A stretch of DNA of 64,000 nt, taken from Anoplopoma fimbria. Its lineage: Eukaryota > Chordata > Actinopteri > Perciformes > Anoplopomatidae. Location of the stretch: contig NC_072472.1 in the NCBI RefSeq assembly GCF_027596085.1, positions 9,473,219 through 9,537,218 of the forward strand, written 5' to 3'. This document shows positions 39,906 through 59,818 of this stretch, piece by piece. The position numbers and the translations under genes are program-made. Under the pieces are notes generated by a model that saw only the letters and a program-made list of their open reading frames with translations, was not told the DNA's origin and made no database searches. Within the stretch, counting starts at the first letter, position 1, and every line of letters starts with the position of its first letter.

Positions 39906-42900
39906 TTTTTTTATGCATTAAATGCACAACCTGTATTAATTGACTGCCAGCTGGTGTTTCAATTGTGCTCCCGAGTGCTAAAAATCTACATAACACATAA
40001 CACTTCTCTTTATTTTGTGTTTTGTGACAGACGCCTTTAGAGCGAGCATCCACGTCAGACAAAGTTAACGATTAGTTTTGTTATGCAAGTATTGAGTCAA
40101 AAATCCCATTCAGCTGGTGTAAGAGCCCTCCAATGTGCCCGCATACTTGTGAGTGCGTCTGTTTCCTCACCCAGGTGAGTGCATTATCTGTGTTTGAGTG
40201 TGAGAGAAAGAGGAGTTGGCCGGGGTTGCGTAACCACCATGTGCCTGGAGCCGGCAGCTCGTTAACCTGCCTTCCTTCCTGCTGTCACCTCAAACTAAAT
40301 AAACACAGAGGCTATCTGCTGTGCATGCACATGTGCACTAACACTCACACACACACGGTCTCTCTTATACTTGCATTCATGCGCATGGACATTTCTTTCT
40401 GTCTTTCTCTCTCACCTGAACACATGAGCTGTTCATGTATGTCACCGAAGGCTGTTGCCTTTGAGGGAGGAAAAGATCATATATCTTTTTCTGATCACAA
40501 ACACACACAGACACACGCACTTACTTTGAGCTTTTATTTACCCTGTGGGGAGGATGTTACAGTTAGGATGGGATACAACATGTCATTAAGGAATCCTGCC
40601 TCTGACAGTTGAAAACAAGCTGCCGGGTCCCTGCGGACTATAACTTCGGTTTGGATGTTTTTCAGCGGATGGCTTATTGGTACCCAACCAAGGTTTGCAG
40701 ATGTTGTGACAGGGCAACCAAGATGTTTTGAGAAAAAGACATATAGCTTTAGACAAAGTTGAAATGTGAACGGTGGTACAAAACCTTCGCCTCGTTACTT
40801 TTTATGAATTTACTGAAGTAATGATAAAAGGTTTTAATCAGGAGTTTTTATGTTTTGTTTTACATTGCGCAAACATGGCTGTAAATACTTTTAAAAGTAC
40901 ACATCAGGCTTACGTCATTGTTTTCTCCAGCGACACTTAACTGAAAGGCTGGCTTTTTCATATAAATCATACATATGTTTAGTTTTTTGGGTGTGACATT
41001 GAGTTTTTAGATTCAGCCAGCTTAATTTGGAGGCAGTCTAAAACAAGATTAGGAATTGTATTAAAAATGTGCTAAAAACAATGGGGATAGCATGAGTTGG
41101 GAGAAACGTTGATGTCTACAGGATTATATGTTTTTCTTTTTCCATGTGTCCATATAAAGAATTTGGGACATTGTAAGTAATTACAAGACGTTGGTCTGCA
41201 AAGTTTGACCTCATTTAATTTGACTTTCTTCGTCCTAAGGCCTTTAAATCTGTTCAATACGCATTTTGAAACTTCAGCTCTTCATTCCACAAACACAAAA
41301 CATATCAAACCACATGTAACGAACCCACATCAAGCACTCATGTTTGTTTCATAAAAAATAATTACATTAACATACCCTACCCATACTTTTAATCTTGGAC
41401 GAAATGTTTCAACCTTAATCTTTGCTGGGCCTCTTTGACAGTGGGGTTTCGTATTAGTTTCTTTCCTTTAAAAAAAACAACAACACAGAAAAATGGGGGA
41501 GGAGTAGCAGAGGAAGCATTAATAAACAAAGAAATAAATAATGTTTATTGCGAGCCAGACATCACAGTGGGTTTATGGCTGGACTGTAAACTAGAAGAAC
41601 AGGCTTAGAATTTACATAATTACTTCCTGGTGTAAATTACTCACCCCCTCCCTCTCCCACTCTTCATCTATCTGCCTCTCTCTCTTTCTCTCTTTCTCTC
41701 TTTCTCTCTCTCTCTCTACAAATTATTGGACAAATATTATTATTTTATTTTACAATTGCTTTTGTGAAGTGTCAAATTCTTTGCTTCAAAATTGTGATGT
41801 TGACTGAAATCCATCAGCAAAAGACTTGTAGAAGTTAGTGAGAGACAGTGGGCCCACCCTGGCCTTCAGTAATGATATTTATATACCACTGATTTGCTAT
41901 CGGAAGCACAGATGTTTTTAATGGGATGTTTATTTCAATTAACTTATGAACATACATGGCAAAGTTATCACAAACGGCTTATTTTGTTTGGTTTCGCTAC
42001 AATATCTGCAACTAAGGGATGACATAGTTGGTTATTCTTATGTTTGGTACTCAAACGGAAAAAAAAGCCAACAGTTACACAAGCACAAGATACAGCATGC
42101 CTACTATATTGGCATTTAATCAAAACCGCAATCTGTCCCTTACCTGAACCAAAGTGCTTTGCTGGTCTCTGGTGTCAAAGTCCATTGCTTTGTACCTCCA
42201 AACATTCACCTCCCCATGTCACTCAAAAAAGAAAATGACAGAAAACATGATTCAGGAACACAATTCTTTCCAAGTTATTACTTTTGTGCTTTTTCTGATC
42301 TGCTAACTTTGCGGTTAATGTTTGGTTAAGGCAACTTCTCAGTTAAGGTTAGTGAAATAGCCTCAATGGTAAAAACAAAAAAAATCAACGTGGATTAATC
42401 TTATACCAGCTGGGACACTGAAGTATTCTGAATTGAGGGTTGATCATGAAGTTCCTTACATAACTTCCAGCTGGTTAACATTATTACTTTATCTCTCCCT
42501 GATAACCCTTTCACTAATACAACCAAATGAATTAGAGTTTATACAATGTCAATTATACTATTTTGAAAAGTGCAATTTGGTAATAACTTATACAGGCCTC
42601 ACTAATTAATATTGCTAAAGCTATTTTTAAAACTAAACACGACAAATCTTTTTGTTTTCGCATTATCACAATGAAAAGACATGCTTTACAATGAAATCCT
42701 TCAGCTGCGAGCTGCAAGGAGTGTTTTCTGACTCTGGTCCAGCGTTAAATTGTAAAGCACAGGGTTAGGTAAGTGGAGGTCAGGGAACACGAGGACAAAT
42801 TGCTAAATGAAACGTTTCTTCTTCTTTAGGTCAGACTCTTTGCCTTTCTGGTGTTTATGTCCTGGGCTTGGGAGGAGTGGGGTGGAGGAAGGAAGTGGGG

Positions 42901-45005
42901 ACGAAACAGAAGAAAGAATGAAGACCTTCTCCTTCTCTGGCCTGTTTGGTCGGAACACAAATGTCTATCACTGGTCATTTCAGTCTTTTCCTCTCTCCTG
43001 ACACTTTCTTCACCTCTTTCTCCCTTCTTTTTCATTCTTCCACTCTTTCCACAGCATTCTGCATCTCTTGCTCTGCCTCTTATTTCCCACTGGGATGACA
43101 GCCATGTGCTTTGGAGGCCCTCAGAGATGAAACCACACGTTTGAGCTGTAGCAGGGGGTAGAAGAAGAAGAAGAAGGCTCCAGAAAAAGCGCTGCCGGGG
43201 CTCCCAGCCAAGACACCAGCCAGAAACCAAACTGGATGTGGTGAAACTGTCAAATTACTTAAGGAAACTGCAGCAAAACCTCAGGAGGTGAAAAAAAAGA
43301 GAGGGAGAGGAGAGTTTTTGTTTTTATTGTGTTGCAAAACAAGCCAAGCAAAAGGGTATTTGTAAAATAATTTGATTTTAAAAAAACAACAACTGTATTT
43401 TAAATGTACTTTTATTAGATAAGTTATGATATTATATGTCTATATCTAGATTATATAGATATAATTGTTCTAGGATAAGAATGGCCTTCTTCTTTCAGGT
43501 TGCTTTACAAAAAATGTTGTAGTTTAGTTTTAAAAAGTATTTATGAAATGCACGTTTTGATGTAAATCGACCTAGGACCTTTATTGTATGTCTTTCTACC
43601 AATATTTCACATCAGCTCTCCAAATAAGGAATTAAATGCCCTGATATACCCCCAAAACAAGCTATTTATTTGAATGTGTTTCAAGACTTGGGCCACATCT
43701 ACATTAAGAATTAGTTTTGGTCATTCTTTTGGCCACACTCAGCCAGCCTTTTTGACCACCAAAAACAGAACTTCTTAAATAGATGCATTTATGCCACCTG
43801 GCAACATTAGCTTTAAATTTAAAGTTATTTACCAATTACAGTTATTTACTAATTATTCAGTAGGAGAAGCCAGCAAGACCACATCCATTTGCAACCCGGT
43901 CCTTTGAGATTGCGTTGATATAATACTAATTTGTTTTGGCAGTTACGTATGAGAGGATACATAATTAATACCTAGAGTATATTCAGTGGCAATATTCATC
44001 TTAGTGAACAGTAGGAAGTGCCACGTTTTCGTACCACATGCAAGTCATAGGGAGTGTCCTGGTGTAGATGGAGGGTGTTCAAAGACGTTTTAAGAACCAA
44101 ATGTACTTTGGTTAAGGTTGGAGAAAAGCCGAGTTTCCATCACTTGTCATTAAAGTAAATGCGTAATGCTTTGTGCTTAGGACCGTTTTACTCACTCAGA
44201 CTATAATCTTTCTCTAACCAAGCACTGTCAGTGCCCAAAAAATACCCATAAAAAGTAATGATGCTTTAGTTGCTACAAGTGGATAATATTGAAAAACAAA
44301 TGAAATACATCTCCGTGCATTGATTTGCAGATATGTTCAGTATCATATGAGCGTACGACTTGCCAGATACATTAATTGTTGTAATAACGTATAATTCAGT
44401 GATTATGACGTTACCTTTCCTTTTTTCAAAATTGTTCATATCAACTGATTATTATAAAATGCATTGATACTGATAACGAAAGGAGAAAACATGCAAAGTT
44501 CTCAGCACCGGCTGGACTGTGCAAAGTGACAATGAAAAAAAAAGAAAGTTTGCTGACCTAGCTCTTACTCTGCTGGAGGTACAGCTTCTTTGGGATCTTT
44601 TTTTCCCCTGTACAAGTTAATCTGTGAAGTTAACAAACAAAACAATTTGGCACTGTTTTTATGTGTGGTTTTGGAATTTTACACTGCAAATAAGAGGGCT
44701 TTTATTTTGACGTCGAGGCCTTGTTAAGCTGATAGAGGAGTCCAGTTTCATGTCATTTAAGAGGAAGATGTAAAATGAAAACTTTGTGAGACTTGACATA
44801 CCGGATGAATCAGCTCAAGGCCTGAGTGGATTAATAGGCCGCTATAAATCTCTACTATACGTTTCAAATAAAGTGTTATCATTTGCGAGTGTGTGCGCGC
44901 GTGTGTGTGTGTACCGTGCTCTGGCTCCAGTAAGACTCCATGCCCAGCAGTTATAGACAGCAGACATGGCTTTAACTTCCACTGCCTCCATCTCTTTCTC
45001 ATTCT
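39906..45005. other. Gene desert, segment 7
   Basis: No gene is seen. A (CT)n/(TTTCTC)n tract lies at 41675-41716. Bases 42830-43200 are GC-richer, with frames open on both strands but no recognisable domain or credible splice pair. The remainder is AT-rich. Confidence 0.45.
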
Positions 45006-45007
45006 CT

Positions 45008-45125
<118 letters not shown>

Positions 45126-45217
45126 CTCCTCACTCCATAACAAACAGCAAGAGTCTGGGCCCCCAAGGCTTCCTGTATCCTACACACAGCCAGCAAATAA
45201 ACACGATCACATCATTT

Positions 45218-45218
<1 letters not shown>

Positions 45219-45295
<77 letters not shown>
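45219..45295 (+). repeat. (CA)n microsatellite
   Basis: About 37 CA units, 95 bp after the previous array and in the same orientation. Degenerate CA continues to about 45375. Confidence 0.98.
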
Positions 45296-45298
<3 letters not shown>

Positions 45299-45959
45299 TA
45301 CAGCATTCAGTCGTGCTTGCTACACAAACACACACACAAGCATTCAGGCATGTGCAGACAAACAAACACGCACACTCTGCGACTGAAAGAGGACTCAGAC
45401 CAAATGGGTAACCACTGCTATTTCTTCCCTCATTAGGCAGCAATATTACAAGCTGATACTCTGAGAGGGCTGTGGGCTTGGACTCGGTGTCCTGAGGTTT
45501 CCATAGTTAAAGGGGGGGAGGATATCTCCTGTTACAGGAAGAGAGGAATAAGAGGAGATAACCAGTTGTGCCGAAAAGATTTAACGCCCATATTTTAGAA
45601 GTTGAATCAAGGAAACTGTGTGTCCACAGGATGAATAAAGTCACAGAAAAGTGGATGAGTTTTATTTTTGGCATTCTCAGAGTCTTTGCTTCTTACAATC
45701 AAGTCTTGAAATTGCATAATTTCTTCGCCATTCTCTGCAAGTTTTCCAGTCAGAATAGGAGCATTACAAATTAAAATATATTGTGAATAAGCGGGTAACT
45801 CTACAGAAAAAAAAAGCAAAGGTGGTCATTTTTACCAGCAAAATGTAGCGATGCATCGATTTGACTGTTTAGTCCCAATAACGATAGTGGTACTTTGGCT
45901 TAATGTCCGATACCAAGTTCTGATCCGTTCCCAGTGTTTGATTAATAAGCTGTATGCCT

Positions 45960-46135
45960 CAAGAGACTGGGATCATTCTTTTATGTGTAAGGCAACACCA
46001 GCTAAACTGATGGCTTTGAAGCGTCATATTTAGCATACAAACATGAGAGTGGTATGGAGCTTCTCATCTAACTCTTGGCAAGAATGTAAATAGACAAACT
46101 TCTAAAAATATCAAACTATTCCTTTAACTTGTGCA
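45960..46135 (+). repeat. Dispersed fish repeat, 3' part
   Basis: Landmarks: CAACACCAGCTAAACTGATGG, GTCATATTTAGCATACAAAC, ATGAGAGTGGTAT, CTTCTCATCTAACTCTTGGC and ATCAAACTATTCCTTTAA. The last blocks are shared with 19041-19139. The order is familiar from other fish sequences; formal name unknown to me. Confidence 0.5.
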
Positions 46136-49100
46136 GTTACTTTTTGCCACCATAAAATTGATGGACAGAGGGTTAAAGTGGCTAACATTACTGCACCATT
46201 CATCAGATGTGTTTGTAAATATCACAAAATTAAAGTGAATTGCTGGAGTGCAGAAATGTCTCAATAAAATACATGTCACTGTCAAAACACCTATGAGCTG
46301 CGTTCTAATCTACTGCCGGGCCAAAGAAAAGATTTAATTGGTCTGTGTTGGCTGAGCATTTCTGAGATGGGATGGAAAGAAGTGGTATCTGGGAAACCGT
46401 GGATCGCGTCGGCCTGCAAACGAGCCAAAGCCTCCAAAAATGTACATACTTGCAAATCTGTGGTTCTTTGTGTCATTATGTGTGTGATTAGCTGAGCTGG
46501 GATGGAGATTGAGTGGTATCACTGAGATCGAGGCAACATGGGACTTAAACAAACAACCAAATATTTATTTATTTTCATCTATCTTTGTTTTATAAATTTG
46601 TTTTGTTACCTTCTTTAAATTGGCGTTTGATCAGTTTGACAGTGCCTCTCTGTACACATGACATCTAAACAATTTTTATGTTTGCATTCTTTATTAAGGA
46701 GAACTTTGTAAAAGTATTTACAATTACGCAATTTTTAATTCTTTTCACTTATTGAGCAGCATTACAATATGTTACAACCCAAGACCATGTGATTATAGAG
46801 GTACCTCTTTCCAATATGACACACTTTCTAAAGGTTTATTAGTTATATTTTATTGGTTAGATCCTTTATAAACCATTATTAAGCACAACGCTTGGGTTGT
46901 TGGCTAATAATTGATCTATAAGGGCACCTTATTAGAAAGCAGAACCAAGAAAGATACTTAAGGACTTTTCGATATGTTGAGATTTTTTTGCCGTTACTGC
47001 AGTGAGAAAGCAGTGAAAGTCCATTTTTCATTACTAAACAGCCACTCTGAATTTGCTGCAAGTGAAAAATATTTTTGGTACTTAGTAGCAAGAATCTTTG
47101 CTGTTGAGAAGAGGTGTCACTGAATATGAACTGGTGCTGAATGTTTCTAGTGTGGTTAGCCAACATGTTTCAACAAAGACAGAAAGGACGGACACATAAA
47201 AACCAAACTTCAAATTCATCAAGTGAATGCAGTGAAAACGATTTTTCATCACACATCCCTCACAGTACTACTTCACAAAAATGCTGGTACTATTTTGTCA
47301 TATCATGTAAATTCCCCATTTTTAGCCCCAACGATTAATATGTTTTTGACTTCCCCTATACATACAACATGTGTTTATAATATCCCTTCCTCTCCCCTCG
47401 TCCTCCTCCTCTCAGGCGTGTGAAAGGAAGATACCCGGGTAGCAACAGAGGAAACATAGCAACCACATAATTGGTGGCCGGGATCAAACTTCAATCACAT
47501 CGTCCTATCGGCGAGGCTCAGTACCCTGTTCTTTTCCCATATATCTTGTACCATAATGACTGTGACACAGCTCTGCTACTACAGGGTTTGGTCAAGTCGG
47601 AATGTATGTAATTGGTTTACAGAAGTTGCATTTAGGGAGAAAAAAATCTGCAAAGTTGCAAGTCACTGACATGTATTCACTTTTGTGGTGGAAACTAAAT
47701 CCACCAAAAACCTGTCTATCCGCCTTTTATGGTAAAATCATTTTCTGTTACATAAATCATCAGGATGCATATAGTGTATATTAAGTTTAAAGTTACATAG
47801 AATAGATTGTTTACTTGTGGTCATATAATAGCATTTTTTTGTGTACATCTCTGCATTTACAGAGTTGCTTTACTAAAGTTAAAGCAACTCTGTTTAGGTT
47901 AACTGATTGGCTTGTATGAAGGGAAATATATTGTATTCTTTGAACATGAACCTGAAATAAGGTATCAATCTGCTGTTTTACTCAGTTTTATTGACTAAAA
48001 TTGGAAGCAGCTAACCAGTTATCTCTTAATGTTAGTAAGTTACAACTATAGCATGAAGCACTTAAAAAAAACAGTCAAAAATACATTTCTAAATCTGTTT
48101 GCAGGAAAGGGAGGTCATGAATGTTATGCCTTGATTTCCTTGGACCGTACAGCTCTAAAAATCCAAGGACGGGTTTGTTGATTTTAGAAGGTTGAGTCTC
48201 CTTCCTGTTATCAAAGACGGACATTGAGGTAGTGGACAATTATGTAACACTGAATATCACGGCCCTGTTGTTGAGCTGAATTCTGAGGCCGAAAGACAAG
48301 GAAGAAAAAAATCCTTTGATGTAAGCTTTAATGCAACGTCCCCATTTTCAAAACGGTTGCCTATCGGTGACTACAGTATTTGAGAAATTCCACCTAGGAC
48401 TCCTCTTCTATTTCTTCTATGGCCGTTGAGCTGTTTCCATGGCGATGGTAGTCTCAAGTTTACCATATAAAGTTTAGCATTGAATTGGGAGGTCGGACAA
48501 CTTTTGTGACTCGTGATGATTCTAATTTTTTTTTTTTCACCAGACTCCTGTCTTCTACATTTTATCTCAAAGACAGCACAGGTATAATCTAAATTTATGA
48601 TGATGAAAATGCATTCAAATCTGTAAGACAATAAGAGAAAACGTTAGAAAAAAGCAAACTGATCATCTTAATCAGACTCCAGACTCCACCAGGAAACAAT
48701 ATGTTACATCCGAGGCTTTTTAAAATGACCCGAGGCTTTTTAAAAGTGATTTAAGTGTTAAATTTACCACAAACTCAAACTTGTGCAGAAATGTTTCTCT
48801 CTGGAGAGATTACCGCCCAAAGCTTTGTGTGTGTGTCAAAAGAATCAGCCGGCACCAACAGCTAGCTGGCTGTGCTGTTTGGTCGTCCCACCAGACACAG
48901 GAAGTTACAGTGTCCCGGACGTCATTGTACTGTGGGACAAGAGGTGTCTTTGTCTGGGCCCCGAGGTCGCTGAGCAGGTGCTCTGTCTCTGTTCCCTCAG
49001 TGTTTCTCAGTCACTCTCTCTTTTCTCTCCCTCTCTCTCTATTTATCTCTCACCCACTCACTCCCCTCCAAGTATTATGAATATTAAACACATGAAATTG

Positions 49101-50060
49101 CAAACAATTAAAGATGACTATCTGGTATGAAAACGACAAAAGTGTGAATTTCAGTGCTACAGAAATTGGAGCATCTATTGTAGTGTTACGTTTGTTAACT
49201 TCCATCTCATTATTTGGCTTTTAATTGTATATAGTTATAATGAAATTGACAATCTCATTTTGACTGGTTTCCCAATAGACCGTCTCTGGATTCTCTGATT
49301 TATGCTCTGAACTCAAAAGAACCTTTAGGCCTAAATGAAGACCTCAATTTGAAGAAATGATTACACTTAAAGGTTACAGTACTGTATATTGTGTGTTTTA
49401 TCTAAGATATTAATGTGCTCTTATGTTTCTGATGTCATTATAGTGCATTTCCTGTGCGGAACTAATTCTGCCTCATCAGTCTTCAGACATTAAAGCTCTG
49501 TGGAAATATCCCCTAATTTCCATGTTCGATGTATCAAATTATAAAACCTGAATTGGGAAAGATTTCACTAAAATACTGTAAAGTAGAGAGATTTAGGGAT
49601 ACAGAGCATACGTGCAAAAAACCAGACGTACTGGTGAATAAATGCATAAAAAGGAAAACATATTCTCACTCATGACAGCATGAGGGATATAGTGCAAATA
49701 ACATTTTTGAAGCTTGGAAGTAAGACAGATGTCTTTTCCATGCGTAAGATGCCAAAAGCGGTTACATGGCTGTTAGAGGAAACATTACAGTAATACCAAT
49801 TGCAATTTTTTTGTTCCTGTCTTTGGATAAAAGCGTTCATTCTAAGGAATGATATGTAATTCATCACTTAAAAATGAATCATTTTTTCTTATGGATGCTT
49901 CACTAGAAAAAAACAGCTGTTAAAAATGTATGATGGCAACGTGGACATTCATGGACATTTGGGCCTCCTGTTTACAGCATGGTAGCCCATCGGCAAGAAA
50001 GAAAGGGATGAATTGGGTCTGTGAGGAGGTTTTGAAGAAGGCAGGTGTACGCAACCCCAC
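46136..50060. other. Gene desert, segment 8
   Basis: No gene is seen. There is a short direct duplication of CCGAGGCTTTTTAAAA around 48710-48745. A possible degraded tRNA-type SINE in reverse orientation lies at 47440-47525 (B-box-like GTTTGATCCCGGCC on the minus strand). Confidence in the latter is low. Confidence 0.4.
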
Positions 50061-50064
50061 ATAG

Positions 50065-50173
<109 letters not shown>

Positions 50174-50268
50174 CCATGGAAGAGGAACGTGAGAAAAGAA
50201 CGAGAGAGAGATTAACACACTAATCCAATATCCGATGCTCCTGGACGGAGGAGTGGCTGTTGAATGAT

Positions 50269-50271
<3 letters not shown>

Positions 50272-50331
<60 letters not shown>
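50272..50331 (+). repeat. (CT)n microsatellite
   Basis: About 30 perfect CT units, 100 bp after the CA array. Confidence 0.98.
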
Positions 50332-50335
<4 letters not shown>

Positions 50336-50339
50336 TCTT

Positions 50340-56775
<6,436 letters not shown>

Positions 56776-56779
56776 GTGT

Positions 56780-56825
<46 letters not shown>

Positions 56826-56826
56826 A
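56776..56826 (+). repeat. (GT)n microsatellite
   Basis: About 22 GT units with one TCT interruption. Confidence 0.97.
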
Positions 56827-57348
56827 TCTGGGGGTTGTCGATCCGAAGGGGGTTTGGTTGAGCGTTACACCAGATGTGAAAATGACTTTTGCAATATGTC
56901 ATCTAAACAGCAAACTGCAGGGGATTTACTTGAGCTAACTTGAAGCACATAAGTGGTGGAAAGTCAAAATTACTGTTAGCTTCTTGAAAATCTCAAACGG
57001 ATTAAGAGACCAGCTGAGGGGAAACATCATTCATTGCAGGAAACTGGCAAGTGGTTTTCCCCATGGCCTCAAAGCATCGCTCCAACATATGTTACCCAAA
57101 TGCAGATTCACGCTGGAAAGTGGAGATTTGCCCCTTTTAAGTGGCATCCCGGATCACATCAATGTACGGCGATGTGACTTAGCAGGACAAGTTCTGCCGG
57201 TTGTGAAATGCAGCAGTTAAGAAGACAAACATGAGATGGGTTCAAGTCAGAGTATGCTGCTTGGAGATTGCACCTGATGATCCCATTGTCCTGCTGTTAT
57301 TGCACCACAACCTCTGTTTTCAGTGGGACTGAATGTAATGATGGTCAA

Positions 57349-57350
<2 letters not shown>
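56827..57350. other. Gene desert, spacer between GT and CA arrays
   Basis: About 520 bp without a recognised gene or repeat. A 78-codon open frame at 56984-57220 has no identifiable domain or splice context. Confidence 0.4.

Positions 57351-57425
<75 letters not shown>
57351..57425 (+). repeat. (CA)n microsatellite
   Basis: About 36 CA units. It is in opposite orientation to the GT array at 57664-57716. Confidence 0.98.
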
Positions 57426-57427
<2 letters not shown>

Positions 57428-57661
57428 CACACGTTGCCTCACTGGAAAAAAGTCCCATCCAGCCTGAGGGCCACTGACACTCTTTCTATCCCATATAGTC
57501 TCTTAAATAGAAAAACTATGGAGCACATTAAATATAATAATTAACGTATTCTTTTCCTCTTGGACTTCCATGTAACACTGTAATACTTGGATTTGAGAAT
57601 AGCTGTATGTTTAAGAAATTACCAGCACACCAGAAACACTTTGCGTAACAACATCTGATGC

Positions 57662-57663
<2 letters not shown>

Positions 57664-57716
<53 letters not shown>
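57664..57716 (+). repeat. (GT)n microsatellite
   Basis: About 26 GT units, 238 bp after the CA array, so the two together make an inverted repeat. Confidence 0.98.
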
Positions 57717-57717
<1 letters not shown>

Positions 57718-58551
57718 ATGTGCGTGCGTGTTCTGGGTGTGACGACCTTATTCTTGACATTGTACAATAACACTGCAAATGAAGCGGAGCACAAACATGC
57801 AGCAGCAGTATGACATGCAAATGACCTGCTCCACACATAGCAAATAAAACAAAAAAAACAAAAACATGTAGAATAAGTTTTTCAAAACATTCAAGAATAA
57901 GTTTTAATTATTTTCTGGAAGGTGTTGGTTGCGTTGTCTCCTGGGGTAGCACGGCAGACCAAACCACAGCTCAAACAATCATCTGCATGCACAGTTTCTG
58001 ACCCAGCACTGGTTCCTCAGTGATTCCAGTCTGCCATAATATTAGCCGATAATAAATGGTTTCTCCTCCACCTGCCTGTGCCGAAGCTTCCTGTGTTGAT
58101 GATATGTATGTGAACCGGTGGGGTGGAGATAACAATGAAGGTGTGGAGGAAGTCAAATGCAGGTGTTTGTGTTGTGTGTGCGTGTGCGTGCTGTTCCAGG
58201 TGGGTGCTGACAGACCGGCAGGTAAACAGGCAGGTTGGTCTCTGATCTCACCTGTTGGAGCAGACAGTGCAGCGCCTGCAGGGCTTCTGCAGCGGAAACA
58301 CGTCCTTTATGTGACGCTGAAAAGGCCAGCACTGCACTGCTCTCTTTATGTCTTATTTTTCCCCTTTCTCGCTGTCTCTTCTCTACCTTTTCTCACACGC
58401 TCTGTGTCGTTCATTTGTTCCACTCTCCTCCCCCAGGTGCGCTCGGGTAAACACCCAGGAAACAAGCGTATAGTGGGGAAGGGCATAAGGGGAGGAAGAG
58501 CGCCTCAGGGGTAACAGCAGCGCAGGTGGGCTGGGGGATGGGGGGTGACGA

Positions 58552-58553
<2 letters not shown>
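57717..58553. other. Gene desert, segment 11
   Basis: No gene is recognised. An open frame at 58056-58514 is long for this region, but its product is Cys/Ser-rich low complexity without a domain. Confidence 0.4.

Positions 58554-58616
<63 letters not shown>
58554..58616 (+). repeat. (GT)n microsatellite
   Basis: About 31 GT units. Confidence 0.98.
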
Positions 58617-58620
<4 letters not shown>

Positions 58621-59283
58621 AGGAAGATTGTGTGTGCTCCAGCTTCTTAAGGAGGTGCTTTGGAAAGAAAGGAATGTTACACATCCAGATTATAACAGAC
58701 CACCCCTATAAACTAGAAGGAAGTCAGTTTAACCTGTGAGTCAAACAAACACACAAGAACTGCAGCCATCAAGCATAAGCTCTGATATGAAGTGACCATC
58801 TGTCTCATATTACATCGTCCAGAGGAAGTCGCTGAATTATTTCCTGTTGCTTATGTAATGTTTTCTTTCAGTTTAAGGTCAAGCTGCTTTATTTGGCCTT
58901 CGGTGACCTACCCGTGTTTTATAGGGAGCAATCTATTCAGACACAGGAAGCAGGGGACCTCAGGAAGTTGAAGTGTTGATGTAAAACAACTAAAGCCCGT
59001 AAATGTTCTCTTAGAGGGTGATTAATAGTTTAAATAAGCAGCATCTAGTAACTTACTTATCTTCATAATCTTACATGGTTACGGAGACATTAAAAGCTGT
59101 TTAAAAAATGATTTTTTGTACTAAAATGTACTTTACATGGACAGCATTGTTGCAGGACATAAGCTTTTACTCAGCATGTTGATCTTTTTGTCATATCAAG
59201 CTTTAATAGTATAAATTGTTGATTTAACAATATCCCACTTAATGTTTTGATTGGTGCAAGTCATTCTGAAGTTAGAGTGCATG

Positions 59284-59285
<2 letters not shown>

Positions 59286-59373
<88 letters not shown>
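59286..59373 (+). repeat. (GT)n microsatellite
   Basis: About 43 GT units; this marks the likely outer edge of the spry4 3' region. Confidence 0.98.
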
Positions 59374-59374
<1 letters not shown>

Positions 59375-59818
59375 GTTTTGGTGTAAACTATTCACAAAAG
59401 TAACGACAAAACAGTTTGGTATATTTAACAATATATATTTCCATTGTCAATGTACATTCCTTTTCGACATAAGCTTTCTTCACAAACAAAAAGTTGCCAT
59501 CTAAATAAATACTATATAAAATAGAACTTCAAAATAAATATATCTATAAAGGGAACCTTTTATATGAGAGATTTTTTTTCTTTTTGTTATATCTAAACAA
59601 AACAAAAGCACAGATCTCGTTCTTAATCCCCAACACTGACATTGCAAAGGCATAAAGGAATGGAGTATCATCACCCAGCTGTGTGAGACTTTTCCTCTTG
59701 TTTGGGGTTGAAAAAAAAAAAGTATCTGTGCACACAAATAAGCGACACAAAGGGGTATGGGTGTGTAAAAGTCACAGCATTGTAGCATAGGCAAAAAAAG
59801 AGAGAAGAATAAAAATGT